Part shown: positions 35,078 through 43,675 of the stretch, in pieces
Layout of the letters: every line of letters starts with the position of its first letter
How positions within the stretch are numbered: position 1 is the first letter of the stretch
Source of the DNA: Alsobacter sp046349155
GTDB lineage: Bacteria; Pseudomonadota; Alphaproteobacteria; Rhizobiales; Beijerinckiaceae
DNA length: 64,000 nucleotides
Direction of reading: 5' to 3'
Assembly: GCA_046349155.1 (NCBI GenBank)
Contig: JAXMCW010000002.1
Location: forward strand, 62,001 to 126,000
Position numbers and translations under genes: made by a program
The notes under the pieces: model-generated
Told to the model about the DNA's origin: nothing
The model's input: the letters and a program-made list of their open reading frames with translations, nothing else
Database searches by the model: none

Positions 35078-35356
35078 TCAGCCGCATTCCCCTACGGCGA
35101 GGAGCCAGCGACCGGCAGGCTCCGCCTCGCCGTCGCCGTCCTGTCCCACGTCATCGTCCTCGGCGAATTCCAGACCGAGGTCCTTCTCCCCCGCGCACCA
35201 CCCCGAGAAGAGGTCGTCGTCTTCGTCGATCCGACCGGGAGCTGCGGGGCTGATAATCTCGTCCATCCGCAGGACGCGGATGACGGTCGCGCCGAGGTCG
35301 CCATCGGTCGGGCCGGCGGAGATGCAACGGTCGAGGAGATCGAGGAGCGTAGCCAT
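35078..35356 (-). CDS. Hypothetical acidic protein, 92 residues
   Basis: The frame from ATG 35356 starts MATLLDLLDRCISAGPTDGD, contains a strongly acidic stretch around DEDDDLFSGWCAGE and ends RWLLAVGECG. Small acidic proteins of similar make-up are frequent in Hyphomicrobiales, but I cannot name a family. No good ribosome binding site is visible, so confidence is modest. The flanking non-coding stretch 34918-35077 shows nothing; 35357-35574 holds only the opposite-strand start region of the HD gene. Confidence 0.35.
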   Translation of the reverse strand: MATLLDLLDRCISAGPTDGDLGATVIRVLRMDEIISPAAPGRIDEDDDLFSGWCAGEKDLGLEFAEDDDVGQDGDGEAEPAGRWLLAVGECG

Positions 35357-35574
35357 GGCCTGTGTCCCGGGTGGCGCTTCACCAACGCCCGGAACGTGCC
35401 TGCAGGTTGCATGCCGCGCTGTGGCCGTGACCACAGGCTGCGGCGAGACGAGTCCTTTGAGCGGGGGCGGCGGAGGGTTACGATGGCTCGATACACGGTC
35501 CGCGAGCAGAGGTCTGCCTCGCCGCGCGGGACCGGCCGGGACTTCCGTCGCCAGCGCCAAGCGGGACACGTCGC

Positions 35575-36417
35575 ATGTTCACGGTCTCAGAACTCGCCGC
35601 AGACGCCCTGGGGCCCTTCCTGGCGGATGATTTCCGCCGGACTTTCGGCCGGTCGGAGGCCCCGCTCGCCGAGAGCATTGAGACCGCCGCCCGCCTAGCG
35701 CTCGAGTGCATCGGTCTCACCGATGCGCCCTATCACAATGTGGAGCACACGATGATGGTGGCGCTGGTGGCGCGCGACATGCTGCGCGGACGCTATCTCC
35801 TCAAGCGCACGACTCCGCAGGACTGGCTGCACGTGCTGCTGTCCTGCCTCTACCACGACATCGGCTATGTCCGCGGCGTGCTGAACGACGACCGCCCTCC
35901 TCGCTACGTGGCTTCCATGGCCGGCGAGATGGTGGAGCTTCCACGCGGCGCGACCGATGCGTGGCTGACGCCCTATCACGTGGATCGCGGCAAGCTCTTC
36001 GTGCTGGAGCGCCTGCGGGACGCCCCGTCCTTCATCGACGCCCAGCGCATCGCCGACGCCATCGAGTGCACGCGCTTCCCGCCCACGAATGTGGGCCACG
36101 AGGCGGAATGCGGGGCATTGACCCGGGCGGCCGACCTGATAGGCCAGCTCGGCGACCCCTCCTATCTCCGCAAGGCCTTCGCGCTGTTCTGCGAGTTTCG
36201 CGAAATCGGCATGGACAAGAAGCTCGGCTACGACAATCCCGCCGACGTGATCGAGCGCTACCCCGATTTCTTCATGACCTCGATCGCGCCGCACATCCAG
36301 GTCGCGCTGCGCTATCTCGGCGTGACGGCGGAAGGCCGGGCCTGGATCGCCCGTCTGGACAGCAACGTCTTCGCCGCGGAACGCGGGCGGGTGACCTTGC
36401 ATTCGGACGGCGACTGA
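35575..36417 (+). CDS. HD-domain phosphohydrolase, cyclic-nucleotide phosphodiesterase-like
   Basis: 280 residues. The metal-binding pattern is clear: H54-N-x2-H58 in YHNVEHTMMV and H94-D95 in CLYHDIGY. The YHN-x2-H-T form followed by a distal HD pair is reminiscent of class I cyclic nucleotide phosphodiesterases. Helical throughout, no signal or membrane segment. The next gene, 53 bp downstream on the same strand, encodes a class III nucleotide cyclase, so a paired synthesis/hydrolysis role is plausible. Substrate is unproven; a general HD phosphohydrolase is the alternative. Confidence 0.75.
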   Translation: MFTVSELAADALGPFLADDFRRTFGRSEAPLAESIETAARLALECIGLTDAPYHNVEHTMMVALVARDMLRGRYLLKRTTPQDWLHVLLSCLYHDIGYVRGVLNDDRPPRYVASMAGEMVELPRGATDAWLTPYHVDRGKLFVLERLRDAPSFIDAQRIADAIECTRFPPTNVGHEAECGALTRAADLIGQLGDPSYLRKAFALFCEFREIGMDKKLGYDNPADVIERYPDFFMTSIAPHIQVALRYLGVTAEGRAWIARLDSNVFAAERGRVTLHSDGD

Positions 36418-36470
36418 CGACGGCCGAGCCCAGGCTGGATCGCGCTGCCCGACGGGTGTAGCCTGCGTCC

Positions 36471-37880
36471 ATGTCCGCGGCCGATCCCCTCATGGCGGTG
36501 TTGCGGCAGTCGGTCGAGCCCGCGGTGGCCGACGCGCTGGATGCCCTGCTGCGCGACGGCAAGGACCACGAACTCAACCGGATCAATGCCCTCGCCCTGG
36601 CCGAGGAGCGGGGCCTCGACCCGGAGGCTACGCTGGGCGGGCTGCTGCACGCCTCCCGCCTCGGCCTGTTCGAACTCTCCTGGAACGTCCTGTGCCCGGG
36701 CTGCGGCGGCGTCCTCGGCCACGGCGCGACGCTCAAGACCCTCGACCGCTCTGCCTACCATTGCGCGCTCTGCTCGGCCGGCTACGAGCCGACGCTCGAT
36801 GAGATGGTGGAGGTGACGTTCACGGTCAGTCCGCGCATCCGCCGCATTCCCGCCCACGACCCCCACAGCCTGCCCATGTGGGACTATGCGCGGCAGGTCT
36901 TCTGGAGCACGGGCACGGATCTTCCGCAGGACAACTTCGAGGCGCTGGTCCAGGAGATGATCCTGGACGCCATCGAGTTGCCGCCCGGCGAGAAGGCGGT
37001 GCTCTCCGTGCAGCTGCCCGAGGCCTTCGTCATCCTGTTCGAGCCGGTGACGCACACCACCCAGTTCCTGGACATCAGCGGCGAACCGACGAGGGACAAG
37101 CAGGCGCTCTCTCTCGTGTTCAACGAGGTCGGCGCGGCCAAGGGAACGGTGAACCTGCGGCCGGGGCCGCTTCGTCTCAGCCTCGAGAACCACACGCGGA
37201 CCCGGGCGCTGGCGGCCATGTTCATCGCCGGAGACGCGCTGCACGAGTTGCTCGGGCGGCGCCGCCCCTTCGTGACCGCCAAGCGACTGTTGAGCAACCA
37301 GACATTCCGCGACCTCTACCGGGCCGCAACGATGGACGTGAACCAGCGGCTGAAGATCACCAGCATGACGTTCCTGTTCACGGACCTGAAGGGCTCGACG
37401 GCGCTCTACGACCAGGTCGGCGACATCGCCGCGTTCGATCTCGTGCGGTCGCACTTCGCCAGGCTGCTGGACATCGTGTCGGCGACGGGAGGAGCGGTGG
37501 TCAAGACGATCGGGGACGCCGTCATGGCGACGTTCCCGGACCCGGCCCAAGCCATGACCGCCGCGCTGCAGATGCGACGGTCCATGGACGACCTGAACCG
37601 CGAGCGCGGACGCGACGACATCCTGCTCAATATCGGCCTGCACGAGGGGCCCTGCCTCGCCGTGATGCTGGATGAACGGCAGGATTATTTCGGCCAGACC
37701 GTGAACGTCGCGGCGCGCGTCCAGGACCTCGCCCAGTCGCGCTCGATCTTCACGACGGGTCAGGTCCTGGAGCAGCGGGCGGTCGCAGACGTGCTTCGCG
37801 CGGAAGGGATCGAGCCGATCCCCCACCAGGCGGTGCTGCGGGGCGTGAGCGCGGCGGTCTCGCTCTTCGAGATCCCCTGA
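36471..37880 (+). CDS. Class III adenylate/guanylate cyclase with N-terminal zinc ribbon and sensor region
   Basis: 469 residues. An N-terminal helical part is followed by a zinc-ribbon-like Cys4 (C75, C78, C98, C101), then a beta-rich region (120-270) like the DUF5939 sensor. The catalytic domain starts near 295: metal aspartates D305 (FLFTDLKGST) and D349 (KTIGDAVMATF) and the N-x3-R pair in VNVAARVQ are present, so it should be active. The DLKG segment does not settle ATP versus GTP use. It has no membrane helices. Placement behind an HD phosphodiesterase-like gene suggests a second-messenger module. Confidence 0.88.
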   Translation: MSAADPLMAVLRQSVEPAVADALDALLRDGKDHELNRINALALAEERGLDPEATLGGLLHASRLGLFELSWNVLCPGCGGVLGHGATLKTLDRSAYHCALCSAGYEPTLDEMVEVTFTVSPRIRRIPAHDPHSLPMWDYARQVFWSTGTDLPQDNFEALVQEMILDAIELPPGEKAVLSVQLPEAFVILFEPVTHTTQFLDISGEPTRDKQALSLVFNEVGAAKGTVNLRPGPLRLSLENHTRTRALAAMFIAGDALHELLGRRRPFVTAKRLLSNQTFRDLYRAATMDVNQRLKITSMTFLFTDLKGSTALYDQVGDIAAFDLVRSHFARLLDIVSATGGAVVKTIGDAVMATFPDPAQAMTAALQMRRSMDDLNRERGRDDILLNIGLHEGPCLAVMLDERQDYFGQTVNVAARVQDLAQSRSIFTTGQVLEQRAVADVLRAEGIEPIPHQAVLRGVSAAVSLFEIP

Positions 37881-37890
37881 CGGCGTCCGG

Positions 37891-39438
37891 CTACTCGGCC
37901 GCGGGAGGGGCATGCGGGCGCGGCGCGAGACGGGAGCCGCCCCGGTCCTTCGCGCGGTCTCGCACGAGATCGCGCCATCCCCCCACGTTGGTCGCGGCGA
38001 TCACGGCCGCGTAGGCAGCGGCGCCGACGACGAGCATGCTGGCGAGCGCGACCGCCGGGGCGAGCCCCGCCTGCCGCAGAGGCCAGAGGGCGAGCGCCAT
38101 GAGCCCGGTCGCCAGCGCGATCAGCAAGGGATCGCGAAGCGGCACCACGCGGCGGAGCACGGGCCACGTCAGGGCGAGCGTGGCCGCCAGGACGGCCAGC
38201 ATCGCCCCGGACTGGGCGAGCGGATAGGCGGCCTGCCCGATCAGGGCGGGCAGTGCCACGACGAGCCCGCCATTCACCAAGAGGGCCAGCGCCGCGACGG
38301 CGATGATGGGCATCGTGCGGCGTCGAATCTGGAAGACGGCGTTGAGCGCGCTCACCACGAACGCGAGCGCGATGACGGCGGGCAGCAGACGCTGCCCGTA
38401 AAACAGGAACCCCTCCCGGAAGGCCGCCGGCACCATCACGGCGGCCAGGGCCGGCATCACCATCCAGAATCCCACGAGGGCCGGCAGCAGGGCCGCCAGC
38501 ACGATGACGAGGTTCTTGCCGAGGCGCCGGTCCGCTGCCTCGGAGCCGTGGCGATCCTCGTCGCGCACGGCGAACTGGAACAGGATGTAGTCCAGCGACG
38601 AGCCGATGGCGGAGAAGATCCGGTAGAGCGTGTCGAAGGCGAGCGAGAACTGCCCGGATTCCGCGTAACCCTGCGCATCCGCCAGCAAGCTGCGGTTGAT
38701 GAACGGGATGAACTGGTACACGGCTAGGGCTAGGACGTGCGGGCCTGCATAGAGCATGAACGTCCTGAGCCGGGCCGGCTCGAAGCGCCCGTCCCCCTTG
38801 TCGAGAAGGACCCCAGACACGGGCAGAAGGGCGAGGATGGTCGAGACCGCGAGGGCTGCGAGCACGGCGCGGGCGTCCTGCAGCCAGACGGCCGCGCCAA
38901 GCATCATGCCGAAGCCGAGCACGTTCTTGACCAGCACGATGCGTGCGAACACGCCCTGCAGAAAACGGGCGCGAGACAGGGCGCTCGCATAGTCGAAGAC
39001 GCCATGCACGATGCCGACGACGAGCGCGATGGCGACGAGGTCGCCGCCCAGCCCCCAGCCCGGCCAGAAGGCCAGCACGCCGAGCGCGACAAGGATCACC
39101 GCCCCGCCGAGCACCAGCAGGGCCCGGTCGAGCGTCGCGCGGACCGACGGCTCCTCGGCCCTGCTGCGCTCCGAGTAGAAGCGCGCGGTGGCGTTGGCGA
39201 TCCAGAAGAACCCCAGCGCGTTCACGAGGATGGCGATGGCCGCCGCCAGCGCATAGCGACCGAACTCTTCCGGACCCAGGACCGCCGCGATGGCCAGTCC
39301 CAGGACGAAGTTCAAGCCGGCATTGGCGAGAAAGGCCAAGGAAAACAGCATTCCGGACCCTAGGCACGCCGCGGCAAAGATTGCGTTACGGATCGCAGTC
39401 CTCCCGGCCGGGCCGGGAACGCCGTAAGGGGGGCTCAC
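37891..39438 (-). CDS. Polysaccharide flippase (MATE/MOP-type, Wzx-like)
   Basis: Integral membrane protein of 515 residues with about 12-14 hydrophobic segments and the pattern of lipopolysaccharide/oligosaccharide flippases (LGPEEFGRYALAAAIAILVN near residue 54, ending with an Arg/Pro-rich cytosolic tail). It would move lipid-linked glycan across the inner membrane. No glycosyltransferase or polymerase gene lies nearby, so the glycan is unknown. The start is GTG 39438; an overlapping ATG is out of frame. It is convergent with the cyclase (10 bp) and divergent from the Tim44-like gene. Confidence 0.82.
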   Translation of the reverse strand: MSPPYGVPGPAGRTAIRNAIFAAACLGSGMLFSLAFLANAGLNFVLGLAIAAVLGPEEFGRYALAAAIAILVNALGFFWIANATARFYSERSRAEEPSVRATLDRALLVLGGAVILVALGVLAFWPGWGLGGDLVAIALVVGIVHGVFDYASALSRARFLQGVFARIVLVKNVLGFGMMLGAAVWLQDARAVLAALAVSTILALLPVSGVLLDKGDGRFEPARLRTFMLYAGPHVLALAVYQFIPFINRSLLADAQGYAESGQFSLAFDTLYRIFSAIGSSLDYILFQFAVRDEDRHGSEAADRRLGKNLVIVLAALLPALVGFWMVMPALAAVMVPAAFREGFLFYGQRLLPAVIALAFVVSALNAVFQIRRRTMPIIAVAALALLVNGGLVVALPALIGQAAYPLAQSGAMLAVLAATLALTWPVLRRVVPLRDPLLIALATGLMALALWPLRQAGLAPAVALASMLVVGAAAYAAVIAATNVGGWRDLVRDRAKDRGGSRLAPRPHAPPAAE

Positions 39439-39497
39439 ATTTCTTGGTCCGGCTTCCTATGTATCCGGCGTCCGATCCTGGAGGGGACCTTACGTCC

Positions 39498-40499
39498 ATG
39501 ACCCTGATGACTCGCCTGACTTCCCGCATCGCTGGCGCTGGCCTCGCCGCCGCGGCCGTGGTCGCGCTCGGCATCGCGACGGCTGACGCGCGCCCGGGCG
39601 GCGGTGGAAGCTTCGGCAGCCGCGGGGGCCGGACATTTTCCGCCCCGCCGACCACGACGACGGCTCCGCGCACCGCGGCCCCGATCGAGCGTTCGACGAC
39701 CCAGCCCGGCCTGCCCTCTCCGGGCTACACGGCCCCGGCCGCCGGCGCGCCGCGCCCCGGCCTGTTCGGCCGCCCCGGCTTCGGCACCGGCCTGCTCGGC
39801 GGCCTTCTGGGCGCCGGCCTGCTCGGCATGCTGTTCGGGCACGGGATGTTCGGCGGCCTCGGAGGCATCCTGTCGCTCTTCGGCATGCTGCTGCAATTCG
39901 CGCTGATCGCGGGTGTCGTGATGCTGGCTCTGCGCTTCTTCCGCGGCCGCAGCCAGCCTGCCATGGCGGGCGCCTATGCGCGCAGCGGTAGCGGCACGGG
40001 CGGCCCCGCGCCGGGTGGGCTCGGCTCCGCGCTGGGCGGCCTGGGCGGCACGCGCGGCGCCACGACGCCCCGGCAGCCCAGCCAACCGGTCGACGCGGTC
40101 GGCATCGGGCCGGCGGACTACCAGGCCTTCGAGAGCCGTCTCCAGGCCGTCAACGCGGCGTGGGACAGGGAGGATACCGCGGCCCTGCGGACGCTCTGCA
40201 CGCCCGAGATGGTGGCCTATTTCGGCGAGGACCTCGCCCGCAATCAGGGCCGCGGCCTGCATGACCGGGTCCGCGACGTGAAGCTCATCCAGGGCGACCT
40301 CGCCGAATCCTGGCGCGAGGGTCCCGTCGACTACGCGACCGTCGCGATGCGCTTCTCGCTGGTGAACGCGCTCATCGAGCGCGCCTCCGGCAAGGTCGTC
40401 GAGGGGGACGCGGACCGGCCGCAGGAGGTCACGGAAATCTGGACGTTCCGCCGCGAGCGCGGCGGGGATTGGTCGCTCTCGGCCATCCAGCAGGCCTGA
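39498..40499 (+). CDS. Tim44-like domain protein with signal peptide
   Basis: 333 residues. N-terminal export signal (IAGAGLAAAAVVALGIATADA), then a Gly/Ser/Pro-rich linker, two glycine-zipper-like hydrophobic segments (LLGGLLGAGLLGMLFGHGMFGG and the next) and a C-terminal Tim44/MRP-L45 domain from about 210 (DYQAFESRLQAVNAAWD, ending EIWTFRRERGGDWSLSAIQ). Such proteins are common in alphaproteobacteria; the role in the bacterial envelope is not settled. GGAGGGG lies 12 bp upstream of ATG 39498; M4 at 39507 is an alternative start. Confidence 0.85.
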   Translation: MTLMTRLTSRIAGAGLAAAAVVALGIATADARPGGGGSFGSRGGRTFSAPPTTTTAPRTAAPIERSTTQPGLPSPGYTAPAAGAPRPGLFGRPGFGTGLLGGLLGAGLLGMLFGHGMFGGLGGILSLFGMLLQFALIAGVVMLALRFFRGRSQPAMAGAYARSGSGTGGPAPGGLGSALGGLGGTRGATTPRQPSQPVDAVGIGPADYQAFESRLQAVNAAWDREDTAALRTLCTPEMVAYFGEDLARNQGRGLHDRVRDVKLIQGDLAESWREGPVDYATVAMRFSLVNALIERASGKVVEGDADRPQEVTEIWTFRRERGGDWSLSAIQQA

Positions 40500-40526
40500 G
40501 CCAGGTCGTTCGCCGTTGCGCCAGCC

Positions 40527-40553
40527 TCATCCCCGGCCGATCGCCGGGGATGA
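40527..40553. terminator. Bidirectional terminator hairpin
   Basis: TCATCCCCGGC (40527-40537) pairs perfectly with GCCGGGGATGA (40543-40553), an 11-bp stem with a 5-base loop, between the convergent Tim44-like and malonyl-CoA decarboxylase genes. Confidence 0.65.
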
Positions 40554-40577
40554 ACGTTCAAGCGTTTCCTTCCCGTC

Positions 40578-41933
40578 TCAGGCCGGAAGCACCGCGTCCC
40601 TCGCAGGCACGTCGTTCCTGAGGTGCCGCTGTACGGAGCGTGCGGCGGCGACGACCCCCTTCTCGGCATAGGCCTCGTGGTTCTGCTCGATGTCGTCGAG
40701 GGCGTAGAGGTAGTTCACCATCAGCCCGAAGGACTGCGCGATCCCCTTGGCCGAGAGATCGCCGAAGGCGTTGAGCCTCTCGAGGCGGGCGCCGTTGCCG
40801 AGGTGGAACCTTGCGACGGGGTCCATCGGTCGCCCGCTCGATCCCTTGGCCTTCAGGAAGTAGGCCGCCGCAGCGGCGAGCAGCGGGGCGCGCAGGGTAT
40901 CGCGCACGGCGGCGTCGTGCGGCCATTCGGCCCCGTCGAGGGGCGCGAGTTCGTCCATTAGCGCGGGCGAGAGGAAGCGTGGCTCCGCGGCCTGGCGCTC
41001 CGCCTGCAGCCAGCGCGCGAAGCCGGGCACGGGCGAGAGCGTCACGAACGTCTTCAGGTTCGGCACTTCCCGCTTCAGGTCCTCGACCACCTGCTTGATC
41101 AGGAAATTGCCGAAAGTGATGCCCGCCAGCCCCTTCTGCGTGTTGGAGATGGAGTAGAACACGGCCGTGGTCGCGACCTTGGCTTCGATCGGTACCCGGT
41201 CTTCCGCCAGGAGCGGGGCGATCGCGTCGGGAATCCCGGCGGTAAGCGCCACTTCCACGAAGATCAGGGGCTCGTCGGCGAGTTGGGGATGGAAGAAGGC
41301 GAAGCAGCGCCGATCCGTCGGCTCGAGCCGGTTGCGCAGGTCCTTCCAGTCGCGGATCTCATGGACCGCCTCGTAGCGGATGATCTTCTCCAGGATGTTG
41401 GCGGGCGTCGTCCAGTCGATCGGTCGCAGAACGAGGAAGCCGCGGTTGAACCAGGAGGAGAAGAGGTGAACGAAGTCGGGCTCGATGGCCCGCAGGGACG
41501 GATCGTCCTTCGAGAAGTCCTGCAGGTCCGCCCGCATGCGCACCAGCGAAGCGGTGCCCCCCGGCGCGAGGTTGAGGCGCCGGAACAATTCCTGCCGGCG
41601 CGATTCAGCCGCGATGCCGAGGGCGGCGATCGTCTCGGGCGTGGGATCGGCCTGGTAGGCCTCCACGGCCGCCTTGAGACGGGCTTCATCGGGCCCGAAC
41701 GTCTCGGCGAGCGTGGTCAGGAACGCGCGGCGGCTCGCCTCCGGCGCGGCGCGGTAGGCCGCCAGGATCGTCGCGGCCAGCAGCACGCCCGAGGCTTCGC
41801 CGCGCCGCGAGAGCAATTGGGTGGCGAGCTTGGCGAGGTCTCCCCCGGCGACCGCGCCCTTCGAAAGGCCCAGCAAGGCACGGCTGCGGTCGGTGAGGGT
41901 CTGCAGCATGTCGTTCAGGAAGGAGGACGGCAT
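40578..41933 (-). CDS. Malonyl-CoA decarboxylase
   Basis: Converts malonyl-CoA to acetyl-CoA and CO2. 451 residues. Family blocks: LVRMRADLQDF, FLVLRPIDWTTPANILEKII, FFHPQLADEPLIFVEVALT and FYSISNTQKGLAGITFGNFL. The N-terminal helical domain and C-terminal GNAT-like domain are complete. The mat genes for malonate uptake and activation are not next to it. The divergent neighbour is an amidase and the next gene an omega-transaminase, so a malonate-semialdehyde or malonamide route is conceivable but unproven. Confidence 0.95.
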   Translation of the reverse strand: MPSSFLNDMLQTLTDRSRALLGLSKGAVAGGDLAKLATQLLSRRGEASGVLLAATILAAYRAAPEASRRAFLTTLAETFGPDEARLKAAVEAYQADPTPETIAALGIAAESRRQELFRRLNLAPGGTASLVRMRADLQDFSKDDPSLRAIEPDFVHLFSSWFNRGFLVLRPIDWTTPANILEKIIRYEAVHEIRDWKDLRNRLEPTDRRCFAFFHPQLADEPLIFVEVALTAGIPDAIAPLLAEDRVPIEAKVATTAVFYSISNTQKGLAGITFGNFLIKQVVEDLKREVPNLKTFVTLSPVPGFARWLQAERQAAEPRFLSPALMDELAPLDGAEWPHDAAVRDTLRAPLLAAAAAYFLKAKGSSGRPMDPVARFHLGNGARLERLNAFGDLSAKGIAQSFGLMVNYLYALDDIEQNHEAYAEKGVVAAARSVQRHLRNDVPARDAVLPA

Positions 41934-42134
41934 TTCACCTCGTCATGCGGATGAATGCCCGCCGCCGGCCCCGGCCGCGGGCCGAACAGGCCCCTGCGCG
42001 CATGATGCAGGAGCTTCGTGACGGTGCATAGCGCTGCGGAAGTCGGAGCCGCCGCGCGCCCGTCGCGACAGTGAACCGCCGGCGTTGAAATTCAGGTCCA
42101 CGGCGTGCGAGCGTCCCCGTCCTGGAGCGCCGCA

Positions 42135-43586
42135 ATGGATCTTCTCACCTGCCCCGCCATCGACCTGCTCGCCGCGCTGGATCGGCGTGAGGTATCGTCT
42201 GTCGATCTCCTCGAGGCCACCCTCGCGCGGATCGACGCGCTCAACCCGGCGCTCAACGCGATCGTCGCGCAGCGGCGTGACCTCGCCCGCGCCGCAGCGC
42301 TGGCCAGCGACCAACGGCGCGCGCAGGGGCAGGCGGGGCCGCTCGAAGGCCTGCCGATGACGATCAAGGACGCCTTCGACGTCACGGACATGCCGGCCAC
42401 CACGGGTGCACCGCCCTATCGCGACCGGATCCCGGAGGAGGATGCCGCCGCCGTGCGCCGGCTGAGGGCCGCCGGCGCGGTGATCCTGGGCAAGAGCAAC
42501 GTCTCGGCGTGGTGCATGGACTTCCAGGCGACCAACCCGGTCTATGGGACCAGCAACAATCCATGGGACCTCGGCCGCACACCGGGCGGCTCGTCCGGCG
42601 GGGCGGCGGCGGCCGTTGCGACGGGCATGAGCGCGCTCGAGCTCGGCTCGGATCTCGGCGGCTCCATCCGCTGGCCTGCCCATGCCTGCGGCATCTTCGG
42701 CCTGAAGCCAACCTTCGGCCTCGTCTCTAGGCGTGGCCACAACCCTCCCCCGCCCGGCATCCCCGCGGAGGGTGACCTGTCGGTCGCCGGCCCCCTCGCC
42801 CGCTCCGCCGCCGACCTGGGCCTGATGCTCGACGTCATCATGGGCCCCCCCTCGCTGGAGGGCGTCAGGCCGCGCCTGGAACCGCCCCGCAGGGAGCGGC
42901 CGGACGGATTGCGGGTGGCTTTGTGGTGTGACGAGCCTCTGGCGCCCGTGCACCCCGAGGTGGCGGCGGCCGTCCGAGAAGCTGCGGCGCGGCTGGCCGG
43001 GGCCGGCGCCCTCGTCGACGAGGCGGCGCGCCCGGCGGCCTCCTTCGCCGAGATCTACGAGACCTACGCCCTGCTGAACCACGCCATCGTCGCCGCCGAC
43101 CTGCCGGAAAAGGTGCGCCAGCGGATCGCGGCGAGCGCTCCCGATGCGCGGCCGGGCGACCTCGACCATCGCTCGCTGCAGGCGCGCGGCGCCCGCCTCG
43201 ACGCTGCCGGACTCGCTGCGCTTCACGCCCGGCGAGAGCGCCTGAAACAGGCCTGGGAGGTCTTCTTCGAAACGGTCGACGTCGTCCTCGCGCCTCCAGC
43301 GCCCGTCCCGGCCATCCCTCACGACCATGCGCCTGACCTGCATGCGCGGATGCTGGACCTCGGCGCGAACGGTCGAGCACCCTATCTGGACTTCCTCAAG
43401 TGGTCGTCGCTGGCGACGGTCTGCCACCTGCCGGCCGCCGTGGTGCCCGTCCGGCGCACGGCGGGCGGGTTGCCCGTGGGCGCACAGGTCATCGGCCCCG
43501 AAGGAGGGGATCGCAGCGTGCTCGCCGTGGCGGCAATGCTGGAGACGCTCGGATGCCGCCACGTGCCTCCCCCGCTTCCCGCCTGA
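42135..43586 (+). CDS. Amidase (amidase signature family)
   Basis: Ser-cisSer-Lys hydrolase, 483 residues. The catalytic lysine is K78 in MTIKDAF, the cis-serine S153 in GGSSGG and the nucleophile S177 in GSDLGGSIR; the 24-residue serine spacing equals that of malonamidase-type enzymes. ATG 42135 follows GGAG at 8 bp; a GTG at 42105 would add ten residues. Substrate is an unknown amide. The 201-bp divergent gap to the malonyl-CoA decarboxylase shows no clear promoter. Confidence 0.92.
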   Translation: MDLLTCPAIDLLAALDRREVSSVDLLEATLARIDALNPALNAIVAQRRDLARAAALASDQRRAQGQAGPLEGLPMTIKDAFDVTDMPATTGAPPYRDRIPEEDAAAVRRLRAAGAVILGKSNVSAWCMDFQATNPVYGTSNNPWDLGRTPGGSSGGAAAAVATGMSALELGSDLGGSIRWPAHACGIFGLKPTFGLVSRRGHNPPPPGIPAEGDLSVAGPLARSAADLGLMLDVIMGPPSLEGVRPRLEPPRRERPDGLRVALWCDEPLAPVHPEVAAAVREAAARLAGAGALVDEAARPAASFAEIYETYALLNHAIVAADLPEKVRQRIAASAPDARPGDLDHRSLQARGARLDAAGLAALHARRERLKQAWEVFFETVDVVLAPPAPVPAIPHDHAPDLHARMLDLGANGRAPYLDFLKWSSLATVCHLPAAVVPVRRTAGGLPVGAQVIGPEGGDRSVLAVAAMLETLGCRHVPPPLPA

Positions 43587-43675
43587 GGACTTTCAGCCAT
43601 GCAACCCAACGCCTTTGACGCAGCCCCCGCGCTCTCGCACAGTGTGCGTTCCCGATTGGCCGAAGAAGTGCTCCG

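Noticed and set aside
32454..35356. A type VI secretion cluster around the TssH-like gene.
   Set aside because: None of the neighbouring genes encodes a sheath, baseplate or membrane-complex component.
41946..42032. A 28-codon frame (MRMNARRRPRPRAEQAPARM...) between malonyl-CoA decarboxylase and the amidase.
   Set aside because: No ribosome binding site and a low-complexity arginine-rich product.
43615..43643. TTGACG-N17-CACAGT upstream of the class III aminotransferase.
   Set aside because: Only three of six -10 positions match; close to chance in this sequence.
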